Below, piece after piece: positions 1 through 4,880 of a DNA stretch of 5,355 nucleotides; the stretch's first letter is position 1; every line of letters starts with the position of its first letter. The notes under the pieces were generated by a model that was not told the DNA's origin, did no database searches, and saw only the letters and a list, made by a program, of their open reading frames with translations. The translations under genes and the position numbers were made by a program. Source of the DNA: TH5896 sp049578985 (GTDB lineage Archaea; Thermoproteota; Nitrososphaeria; Nitrososphaerales; Nitrososphaeraceae). The stretch is from positions 1-5,355 of the forward strand of contig JBAUMZ010000205.1 of the NCBI GenBank assembly GCA_049578985.1, read 5' to 3'.

Positions 1-151
1 ATGGTTTTAACTTGTTAACTGATTCTGTGACAATAGGATTTAACCTTTCATAACGACAAATTAGCGCCTTACTATGATAGGTTAATACCAAAGCTCCTAT
101 TAGCCGGCTAGGTTGTTTCATGTGGGGGATCTTTCTTAGCAGTCTAAGCAT
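1..151 (-). other. Weak open frame running off the left edge
   Basis: From an ATG at 151 the minus strand stays open for 50 codons to the window edge; a second ATG lies at 121. The reading contains MLRLLRKIPHMKQPSRLIGA near its start and later KALICRYERLNPIVTES. I do not recognise it, and no domain or signal is visible. It overlaps a competing plus-strand frame that starts at 120, so at most one of the two is likely to be real. In AT-rich DNA an open run of this length is not rare. It may be the start of a gene continuing outside the window, or chance. Confidence 0.2.
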
Positions 152-296
152 CCAACACCAAAATAGACAGCTAGGTAAGGGACAGTCAACTCATTATATT
201 ATTGCTCACGCATGGCTGTCCCTCACCCCTGTAGCACTTGGCAATATGGAAATGGTATTGGGGTTCTCTGTTGCAAGGACTCATGCTTCTAAGTAG
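120..296 (+). other. Weak 58-codon open frame, unrecognised
   Basis: An ATG at 120 opens a 58-residue frame that ends at TAG (294-296). It starts MWGIFLSSLSIQHQNRQ and ends GFSVARTHASK. A hydrophobic middle (around residues 25-41) is not long or clean enough to call a membrane helix. Both arms of the strong hairpin at 174-227 lie inside it, and its start overlaps an open minus-strand frame. No homologous family is recognised, so it may be a small gene, a relic or chance. Confidence 0.2.
174..227. repeat. Strong imperfect inverted repeat / hairpin
   Basis: The left arm GGTAAGGGACAGTCA (174-188) pairs with the right arm TGGCTGTCCCTCACC (213-227). An inner run of 11 pairs includes one G-U, then comes one A/C mismatch, then three further outer pairs. 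The loop is 24 bases and AT-rich. No U-tract follows, so it is not a bacterial-type terminator. It could be a structured RNA, a remnant of a small inverted-repeat element or a protein-binding site. Confidence 0.6.
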
Positions 297-342
297 TGTC
301 ACATTGGGAGTTACAACTTATGCTCACTGTGCTGTGAGTTAG

Positions 343-552
343 ATAATCTTAGAAGGGATACCAGTACTAAATATAAGAATCCTTGTCATCAGGAAGGATA
401 CAAAGAATCAGATAGATTCTATAGCCAGAAGTATTTCTACTCTTGAAGAACTCCTTATAAATAGTAGCTGCGATGACTACTATGTCACTATGAATGGAAA
501 GAAGGAAAAGGCCGCAAGAGAAAAACCATGGTCTAGCTTAGAGCCATCATAG
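343..552 (+). pseudogene. Start-less open frame, probable gene relic
   Basis: From just after a TAG (340-342) one frame stays open for 69 codons to TAG at 550-552. It has a protein-like composition: an acidic/leucine helix-like stretch (ISTLEELLINSSCDDYYV) and then a lysine-rich segment (MNGKKEKAAREKPWSSLEPS). The only ATG is late (490), and no GTG or TTG is usable earlier, so the 5' end has either been lost or the frame is not a gene. The family is not recognised. It ends 36 bases before the ATG of the HhH gene and could once have been co-transcribed with it. Confidence 0.3.
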
Positions 553-588
553 TAATAGAATGCTATTGTGAATGTGATTCCCACGCAT

Positions 589-813
589 ATGGCGAATGAA
601 TTAACAAATAATGATGATTGGAATAAAATAAATAAGCTGGATATTGCAAACGGCTTAAAGGAGATACTAGTCAATAATCAGTTTACCGTAGAAAAACTAT
701 GCAAACTATCAGCTGAAGATTTGTCTATTGCTCTTGGTATCGATGATTCTATTGCAAGAATAATAATAGATGCAGCTAAGAAATTATGTGATGAGAGATC
801 GGAAGAACGATGA
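589..813 (+). CDS. Small helix-hairpin-helix (HhH) domain protein
   Basis: This is a 74-residue soluble protein. After a polar N-terminus (residues 1-15) comes a compact all-helical module (about 18-66): a first helix IANGLKEILVNN, then FTVEKLCKLSAEDLSIALGI, then the helix DDSIARIIIDAAKKL. The pattern 'T-V-E-K-L-x-x-L-S-x-E-D-L-x-x-x-L-G-I-x-x-x-x-A-x-x-I-I-x-A-A-K-K-L' is that of the HhH_5 type found in RadA/Rad51 N-termini, NusA and the RNA polymerase alpha C-terminus, which binds DNA backbone or mediates protein contacts. No catalytic domain is attached, so a role as a small nucleic-acid-binding protein is inference. GTG at 568 is an alternative start that adds seven residues; ATG 589 is preferred because the extra residues fall outside the domain. 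Neither start has a clear Shine-Dalgarno sequence. The HhH assignment is fairly secure, the function is not. Confidence 0.75.
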   Translation: MANELTNNDDWNKINKLDIANGLKEILVNNQFTVEKLCKLSAEDLSIALGIDDSIARIIIDAAKKLCDERSEER

Positions 814-1042
814 AATAATTGCAAAAGTTGCTATTTCAAAAAATTAGTAGTAGCGTAGACATTCTTCCGAGTACAACCATCGGTGATAGTGAGTGTTTCC
901 TAATAAAGTGAATGGAAAGGAGATTCTCATATAAAGAGAAGCAATACCTGGGATTGTTAACAGTTCGCTTCATCTGCCATCTTGTTACCCCTATTAATAA
1001 ACTCTTATTGAACGTTGCTTTGTTGTGGTAAAATCAAGTAAG
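814..1042. other. Intergenic region with no supported gene
   Basis: Between the HhH gene and the promoter of the next gene all plus-strand frames are cut by stops. A 45-codon minus-strand frame (836-973) exists, but it lacks a recognisable family and a promoter. No tRNA-like cloverleaf or strong hairpin was seen. Confidence 0.4.
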
Positions 1043-1073
1043 ATAGGTTTTGGTTAATATTAAATAGGTTTTG
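1043..1073 (+). promoter_or_regulatory. TATA-like box flanked by a 21-bp-spaced direct repeat
   Basis: TATTAAATAG at 1058-1067 resembles an archaeal TATA box. The identical ten bases occur at 3843-3852 before the epimerase gene. The 10-mer ATAGGTTTTG occurs at 1043-1052 and again at 1064-1073, exactly 21 bp apart (two helical turns), and the second copy overlaps the TATA box. A start of transcription near 1088-1092 would leave a leader of about 25 bases before ATG 1114. A regulator binding both repeats on one DNA face and blocking TBP is inference. Confidence 0.45.
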
Positions 1074-1113
1074 TTACAGAATATAGGCGTACATTACTTA
1101 TTCCAGAAAGGGC

Positions 1114-1725
1114 ATGCATAAAACCAACCATACTTTCCACAGAATGTTGGATACATATAATGTAGTGATGTTAATAAGAAGATGCTATATCCTAGTTAGA
1201 TGTCGCCAAGAATACCATCTACTGCTACTAACTGTAATCTCATCCATACCAATTGTTCTTTTGTTGCTGATTACACAACAATCAAATTTAAATGGCCAAA
1301 TGATAGTACTGCCAACCGACGGGTCTGAAATACGGCTATCTCCCCTTGATGAAAATAGTGTATCCCAGAGACCCATTTATGCTCATTTTACCCAACTCAC
1401 TGATAGCCCAGGAAATCAAGTTAAATTAATTCTAAATTATACAGTGAATTATCCATCAGTAGTCGGTAAGCCAATTAATGCCATAATGAAGGTCACATCT
1501 GCCACGAACATGTCTCTCGTACGAACATCCTCATTTTCCACTCCAATAGTAGCAAATCGTGACGGTACCATTCAGCTTGCTACAACACTTACTGACCCCG
1601 ATTTAACTGATATTATAGTAGCCGCTAAATTTACTGATGGTAAGAAGATGACACAGATATCAAATCCAGTAAAGCTACAACTACGATTAGGCGAGATTAT
1701 TCATACATCTCCAGCTAAGTATTGA
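1114..1725 (+). CDS. Membrane-anchored extracytoplasmic beta-rich protein, function unknown
   Basis: This 203-residue protein has a basic N-terminal stretch (residues 22-32, RRCYILVRCRQ), then one hydrophobic helix (about 35-54, HLLLLTVISSIPIVLLLLIT), then a polar region of about 150 residues outside the membrane. The N-terminus is therefore a signal anchor or an uncleaved signal. The outer part alternates hydrophobic and polar residues (KLILNYTVNYPSVVGKPINA, GTIQLATTLTDPDLTDIIVA, NPVKLQLRLGEI), which suggests a single immunoglobulin-like beta-sandwich. NYT (109-111) and NMS (132-134) are possible N-glycosylation sequons. Similar exported proteins occur in Nitrososphaeria as far as I recall; no enzyme motif is visible. 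Starts at 1144 (M11) or 1168 (M19) would leave the anchor intact, and ATG 1114 is simply the longest. The gene ends opposite the convergent gene whose stop is at 1798. Confidence 0.75.
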   Translation: MHKTNHTFHRMLDTYNVVMLIRRCYILVRCRQEYHLLLLTVISSIPIVLLLLITQQSNLNGQMIVLPTDGSEIRLSPLDENSVSQRPIYAHFTQLTDSPGNQVKLILNYTVNYPSVVGKPINAIMKVTSATNMSLVRTSSFSTPIVANRDGTIQLATTLTDPDLTDIIVAAKFTDGKKMTQISNPVKLQLRLGEIIHTSPAKY

Positions 1726-1759
1726 TTATTTTTAATTATGCAAGTAGAATGTTGTTTTT
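1726..1759 (+). terminator. Probable archaeal U-tract terminator
   Basis: Two T5 tracts (1729-1733 and 1755-1759) follow the stop codon of the anchored protein, before the convergent neighbour. Archaeal RNA polymerase commonly terminates at such U-runs without needing a hairpin. No strong stem is seen here. Confidence 0.35.
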
Positions 1760-1797
1760 GTATCGTAGTGATGATTGCATGCTAAAGATGGACCGAT

Positions 1798-2139
1798 TTA
1801 AGGTCTATCTGTTGCATAATTCCGTCCTATCTCAAATGCATCAATTATCATACTTCTAAAATTATCAACCCATTCTGGTGAGTATGCCTTTCTGTTGGCC
1901 TTTGCTTGTGAAAGCCATCCACACCACATAGAACATATTATTGCCATGCTAAGAACATTATGTACCTCGTCTCTTCCACCAATATGGCCCCTATGATCAT
2001 GCACAAATTTTCTTTGTAATTCAGTGGCTAAGCTATTGAATGTACTGTTACTTATTATGCTAGCCGGTATGTAGTCTCCTTGAATATAATCCACTATGTC
2101 CTTCTTATGTGACCGGAGGTATTCATTAATGAATATCAT
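1798..2139 (-). CDS. Unrecognised 113-residue helical protein
   Basis: A soluble, mainly helical protein that I cannot place in a family. The N-terminal part (1-45) looks like two amphipathic helices (EYLRSHKKDIVDYIQGD and FNSLATELQRKFVHDHR). A histidine/glycine/acid-rich turn follows, HDHRGHIGGRDEVHN (about 47-61). Next is a hydrophobic Met/Cys/Trp-rich helix (MAIICSMWCGWLSQA, 65-79), too short and polar at its ends for a clear membrane span. A final helix contains VDNFRSMIIDAFEIGRNY. The His/Asp cluster could bind metal, but that is speculation. The start is well fixed: an in-frame TAG lies six bases upstream of ATG 2139. That TAG also ends the preceding small frameshifted gene (2143-2314), so the two were probably co-transcribed. 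A 16-bp perfect palindrome covers codons 2-7. Confidence 0.65.
   Translation of the reverse strand: MIFINEYLRSHKKDIVDYIQGDYIPASIISNSTFNSLATELQRKFVHDHRGHIGGRDEVHNVLSMAIICSMWCGWLSQAKANRKAYSPEWVDNFRSMIIDAFEIGRNYATDRP
2120..2135. repeat. 16-bp perfect palindrome at the start of a gene
   Basis: TATTCATTAATGAATA is fully self-complementary over 16 bases. It lies inside codons 2-7 of the 113-residue minus-strand gene, directly after its ATG. A position at the transcription or translation start would suit an operator, but it is AT-rich and within coding sequence, so coincidence is possible. Confidence 0.45.
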
Positions 2140-2142
2140 GTT

Positions 2143-2314
2143 CTATCTTAGAGCCGATAATGGGATATGTAATTGTTCTTCTGATTCAGCTATGTAAGCT
2201 ACCTCATTTACTCTATAGACCAAAAAGAATTTTTATCTGAACATACAATATCATATACTGTAGTCCAATTAAGGTAGACGGCCACTTCGTAACATCTGAA
2301 CCATCACCATTCAT
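2143..2314 (-). pseudogene. Small gene with a single frameshift, upstream partner of the 113-residue gene
   Basis: From ATG 2314 the first 33 codons read MNGDGSDVTKWPSTLIGLQY and on to QIKILFGL, then a TAG at 2215-2213. In the next frame the reading continues with VYRVNEVAYIAESEEQLHIP and ends PLSALR at the TAG at 2145-2143. Removing one base from either the T5 run (2222-2226 on the plus strand A5) or the adjacent A5 run (2230-2234) would join the halves into one protein of about 56 residues. The joined reading has a hydrophobic segment (LIGLQYMILYVQIKI) followed by an acidic tail. Its end abuts the next gene with two non-coding triplets (TAG, AAC), typical of an operon. A TTTATGAA element about 35 bases upstream of the ATG may be the TATA box. 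It could be a decayed gene, a programmed shift or a sequencing error at a homopolymer. The family is not recognised. Confidence 0.5.
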
Positions 2315-2418
2315 TTATTGGAATCGAGCCCTAATCCTTATCGATTCATAAAGAGGAAACTTTGATGGCGACATAGACTTATAACATTACAACCGGGTAC
2401 AGGCTGACTTTCTGCCAT

Positions 2419-2430
2419 ATCACTAGTGAT
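2419..2430. promoter_or_regulatory. 12-bp palindrome, possible operator of the RHH gene
   Basis: ATCACTAGTGAT is a perfect palindrome ending 29 bases before the ATG of the ribbon-helix-helix reading at 2460. Antitoxins of that fold usually bind palindromes in their own promoter, so the position is suggestive. About one palindrome of this length is expected by chance in a window this size. Confidence 0.3.
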
Positions 2431-2459
2431 TGAGTGTAAAGAAATTTTACCGAGAGGGA

Positions 2460-2588
2460 ATGGTCAAAATAATCAAAACAGATGATAACACTCATGCAAA
2501 ACTAGGTAGTAAATGTCAGACCTTTAATGATAGAATTTGGAACCTTATTAAATGATATAAGGAAAAAGGCCAAAATGTGATTCATTAA
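2460..2588 (+). pseudogene. Ribbon-helix-helix (VapB-like) antitoxin reading broken by TGA
   Basis: ATG 2460 opens a reading whose first residues form a short beta strand (MVKIIKTDDNTHAKLGSK), followed by QTFNDRIWNLIK. A TGA (2553-2555) interrupts at codon 32, after which the same frame continues YKEKGQNVIH to TAA. The order 'strand I-K-x-D-D-x-T-H-x-K-L, then T-F-N-D-x-I-x-x-L-I-K, then Y-K-E-K-G' matches short VapB-type RHH antitoxins of archaea (typically 'I-K-V-S-D-E-T-x-x-K-L ... S-F-D-D-V-I-x-x-L-I'). If TGA were read through, the protein would be 42 residues, normal or slightly short for such proteins. No PIN-domain VapC toxin follows. It is either a pseudogene or a 31-residue truncated product. 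The family call rests on pattern recognition alone. Confidence 0.45.
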
Positions 2589-2658
2589 TGAGGCTAGAAG
2601 GCAAGAAAATAGCAGTATCAGTATAACTTAAAGGACGGAGGTTCTAATATTTTTCCAG

Positions 2659-2990
2659 TTGACAAAACATTATCCTCGTTCTCATTATCATGAACAAGGA
2701 CAAGAACAGCGGCAGCATAATGAAAAAGGCTGGTATTGTAAAGAACACAATACCAAGTATCTATGTGGTGTATGTGGCTACGATAATAATAACAAACAAA
2801 GAAGAGGGGAAGTGAAAAAGTATTACTTTGTTAGTGGCTAAGGGACGGATATTGTTTACAATGCGAGTCGTGGTAGCATAAAAAGAAAAGGCGCGCGCAT
2901 ATTCAGGAAATAGTAGACGCATCTATGTTAAGTGAACAAGAGGAAGATAGGCTATGTAGAAATCATCACACTAATGACAAGATTTGTTAA
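2659..2990 (+). pseudogene. Frameshifted Cys/His zinc-binding protein relic
   Basis: The first frame starts at TTG 2659 (no ATG is available) and runs 60 codons. After a His/Gln-rich N-terminus comes GWYCKEHNTKYLCGVCGYDN with the spacing C-x2-H-x5-C-x2-C (C27, H30, C36, C39), a plausible zinc knuckle, and then a basic stretch and TAA at 2841. Immediately after, a second frame (from about 2841) reads LRDGYCLQCESW, has a TAG at 2874-2876, and continues HKKKRRAHIQEIVDASMLSE, EQEEDRLCRNHH to TAA at 2990. The second C-x2-C and the Cys/His tail look like the rest of the same protein, so a frameshift and an in-frame stop have broken one gene. The last 39 bases overlap the end of the convergent transposase frame, so the true original end is uncertain. 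Zinc binding and a nucleic-acid or protein contact role are inferred. Confidence 0.45.
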
Positions 2991-3429
2991 TCTATGCATA
3001 TTGTAGGCAATGCATCTGAATGATAGTTCTCTATTCTGTGTTCTTGTTAGCCTTGATGTAACATATTCTCCAAATAACCTCTTTATGACAGACATTATGG
3101 TTTCATCCTTGTTGCGTTGATTGTACAATATTTTGATATAACCACGTTTCATTTGTTTTCTGTATGTACCATGCGTCCTCCATATTGGAACATGCATGTT
3201 TCTAGGAGGAATAATGCGGTACGCTTGCAATCACAAGTACGTGATTCTCCTCACTGTCATAACCCTTGTCAGCTACTACTACAGATAGAGACTTGATTTC
3301 TGACGTTCTTGTTATAATCGATTTGAAATCTACATTGTCATGTCTTGCAGGAGCTCTCCTTATCTTGATGGCACATATTAGCTGCTTTAGTACATCAGCC
3401 CCAACAGACAGTTTTATCCATTTCTTCAT
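2952..3429 (-). pseudogene. Frameshifted C-terminal part of an IS4/IS5-superfamily DDE transposase
   Basis: Two overlapping minus-strand frames make up one broken transposase. The first (3429-3202) contains KLSVGADVLKQ and then VVADKGYDSEENHVLV, the usual second catalytic Asp motif (A-D-K-G-Y-D-S). The second (TTG 3230 to TAG 2952) begins LQAYRIIPPRNMHVPIWRT and carries YNQRNKDETIMSVIKRLFGE, an exact Y(2)R(3)E(6)K signature with the third catalytic acid (E43 of this piece), then the conserved tail FRCIAYNMHRLTNLVI. The frames join near 3230 after a small indel. The N-terminal portion, with the DNA-binding region and first catalytic Asp, is missing. A weak continuation (LRIEGDKEVDT, 3426-3491, a third frame) may be more of it. 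At about 160 residues it is roughly half the usual length and cannot be active. No terminal inverted repeats could be assigned. Confidence 0.85.
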
Positions 3430-3780
3430 GTATCTACTTCTTTATCTCCTTCAATTCTCAGCGATGATAATATGAAATAATTTGTACTCATTATAGTTCG
3501 TCATTATGTCATAGTTACTACTTCATTCTTTAAGTTATTTATATCAATATATACATAAGCAGATCTAAATCTATTCCACTGCAAATAATGTACTATGACG
3601 CTATAACGGCGTCTGTATGTCATTGGCGGGATAATACCTATAGATTCTATAGTCTTGCAATTCTATAAATCGACTTATTTTGCCGGAATTAACATCCTTG
3701 ATTATCACGAGTGCGCCGGCAATAAGAGTGATTTACTCCACCTCTTCTCTTCATATGCAATGCAATGTTGCGAAAAGAAA
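3430..3780. other. Gene-free region, possibly decayed insertion-sequence or gene DNA
   Basis: No gene can be supported. Short open frames include a minus-strand 39-residue frame with ATG (3623-3504, starting MTYRRRYSVIVHYLQWNRF), another minus-strand run (about 3732-3601, containing VIIKDVNSGKISRFIELQDY) and a start-less plus-strand frame (about 3606-3782). They overlap one another and none matches a family I recognise. The stretch next to 3430 may be the decayed upstream part of the transposase. A partial direct repeat, GCCGGAATTAA / GCCGGCAATAA, lies near 3682-3725. Confidence 0.35.
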
Positions 3781-3852
3781 CGGTAACTTATTTCCTTGAT
3801 ACAATTACCTCTGAAGGTTAAGGCTTAAAGTTACCGCCATCATATTAAATAG
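3781..3852 (+). promoter_or_regulatory. Promoter of the epimerase gene with inverted GGTAA/TTACC half-sites
   Basis: TATTAAATAG (3843-3852) lies 24-33 bases before ATG 3876, the spacing expected for an archaeal TATA box on a leaderless transcript. Upstream, CGGTAACTT (3781-3789) and AAGTTACCG (3828-3836) form a 9-bp perfect inverted repeat. Between them lie TTACC (3805-3809) and GGTTA (3816-3820). That makes four related half-sites within 55 bp, the last ending seven bases before the TATA box, consistent with a regulator bound next to TBP/TFB. The regulatory role is inferred. Confidence 0.5.
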
Positions 3853-3875
3853 AAGATGATTTTAGTGGATGTACT

Positions 3876-4700
3876 ATGACTGGTGGCAAAATAACCATGA
3901 CAATCTGTTTTGTGGTGATGATTGTAATGGCGATACCATCTTCATCTTCATCACAAACAAAATCTCTTGGTATTCATATCGATGAGAATGGTATCCCATA
4001 CGTCAATTATGATGAGTGGGATACCAAATTTAGTGGAATTAGTATTCAGAGAAATCCAGTTACTATAATACATACCGCGATGGATTTCTATAATGCGGGA
4101 AATACTGAATTTTTTATTAATAATGTAGATTGGCTTGTGGATAATGCCGTCACAAAAGATGGTTTCTCAACATTCGAATACGGGTATGATTGGCCAACTT
4201 ACAACTTGAAGCAACCTTGGAGGTCGGCCATGGCCAACGGAGAGGCATTAACTCCACTGGTTAAAGCACATGAAATGACTGGGGATATGTTGTATCTAGA
4301 TACAGCAAAAGAGTTGTTAAATTCCTTCTTCGTAGAAGTTCAAGATGGTGGTATTACGTATAAAGACTCAGATAATAGTTGGTGGTACGAAGAATATGTG
4401 TCAGATAATATCGGAGCTGAAGAATCTAGGGTATTAAATGGTATGTTATTCGCATTGATTGGTGTCTACGAATATTATAAATACACAGATGATATTGATG
4501 CAAAATTAATCTTTGATAAAGGGGTTAGCAGTGTGAAAGAAAACATTGCCAAATATGATAACGGGAATGGTCATTCATATTACGACGTATTACATAACCC
4601 TCCAGATAAGTATCATCTCATCCATGTTGACCTACTGAATAGGTTGTATGATATAACACATGAAGAAGTCTTTAGAGAATATAGTGAGAAATGGAGCTGA
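3876..4700 (+). CDS. Exported D-glucuronyl C5-epimerase-like protein
   Basis: A 274-residue protein related to the C-terminal catalytic domain of heparosan glucuronate 5-epimerase (Glce_C family), which inverts C5 of glucuronic acid to iduronic acid in polysaccharides. An N-terminal hydrophobic stretch (about 8-21) followed by PSSSSSQ looks like a signal peptide with cleavage near residues 24-28, so it probably acts outside the membrane. Family-like motifs in order are YDWPTYNLKQPWRSAMANGE (104-123), ALTPLVKAHEMTGD (124-137), SWWYEEY (168-174), ESRVLNGMLFALIGVYEYYK (183-202), SYYDVL (234-239) and KYHLIHVDLLNRLYDIT (245-261), consistent with an alpha-helical toroid rich in Tyr/Trp/Asn for sugar binding. 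The N-terminal beta domain of animal enzymes is absent, as in other short prokaryotic members. ATG 3876 is preferred over ATG 3897 because it keeps a Lys before the hydrophobic stretch and fits the TATA spacing. No glycosyltransferases adjoin it, so the substrate (perhaps an envelope or exopolysaccharide uronic acid) is unknown. Confidence 0.85.
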   Translation: MTGGKITMTICFVVMIVMAIPSSSSSQTKSLGIHIDENGIPYVNYDEWDTKFSGISIQRNPVTIIHTAMDFYNAGNTEFFINNVDWLVDNAVTKDGFSTFEYGYDWPTYNLKQPWRSAMANGEALTPLVKAHEMTGDMLYLDTAKELLNSFFVEVQDGGITYKDSDNSWWYEEYVSDNIGAEESRVLNGMLFALIGVYEYYKYTDDIDAKLIFDKGVSSVKENIAKYDNGNGHSYYDVLHNPPDKYHLIHVDLLNRLYDITHEEVFREYSEKWS

Positions 4701-4880
4701 AATTAGTATTTATCCTTGCATGGTAACACTCAAATCAATATGGCGCATCATTGAATTACCCACCTTTGATCACAGAAAAATGGGTATTAAAAGAGCTGTG
4801 GTACAGATAATTTCCGACTTCTCATTTTGAGTCTAATCCATCTCGACTGCCTTCTAGATTGTCTGCAACGACTATACTGC
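4701..4880. other. Short intergenic stretch with an unsupported 36-codon frame
   Basis: Between the epimerase and the convergent small membrane protein, one plus-strand frame (4720-4830, starting MVTLKSIWRIIELPTFDHRK) has an ATG but no recognised family. An imperfect TACCCA/TGGGTA inverted pair (about 4757-4790) with an 18-base loop is weak. No clear T-tract terminator is seen. Confidence 0.3.

Noticed and set aside
323..338. Small inverted repeat CTCAC/GTGAG
   Set aside because: A 5-bp stem with a 6-base loop is expected many times by chance, and no adjoining feature gives it meaning.
455..463. TATA-like TTATAAATA upstream of the HhH gene
   Set aside because: It is more than 120 bases before the ATG at 589 and lies inside the open frame 343-552, so it does not explain that start.
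480..674. Minus-strand 64-residue frame
   Set aside because: It overlaps the HhH gene antisense, has low-complexity Phe/Ser-rich composition, and is best explained as a shadow.
836..973. Minus-strand 45-residue frame in the 814-1042 gap
   Set aside because: It has an ATG but no recognised family, no promoter at the right spacing, and a length expected by chance in AT-rich DNA.
1185..1376. Minus-strand 63-residue frame
   Set aside because: It lies antisense within the anchored surface protein gene, which has a clear anchor and beta-rich pattern; treated as a shadow.
2320..2345. T-loop-like sequence GGGCTCGATTCC on the minus strand, possible tRNA
   Set aside because: The loop deviates from TTCGA, and no acceptor, D or anticodon stem can be folded around it.
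2588..2626. 12-codon reading MRLEGKKIAVSV directly after the antitoxin reading
   Set aside because: It resembles the first strand of PfpI/DJ-1-like proteins, but 12 residues are too few to support a relic, and nothing family-like follows in any frame.
3266..3475. Plus-strand 69-residue hydrophobic frame
   Set aside because: It is antisense to the transposase relic, whose catalytic motifs are unambiguous.
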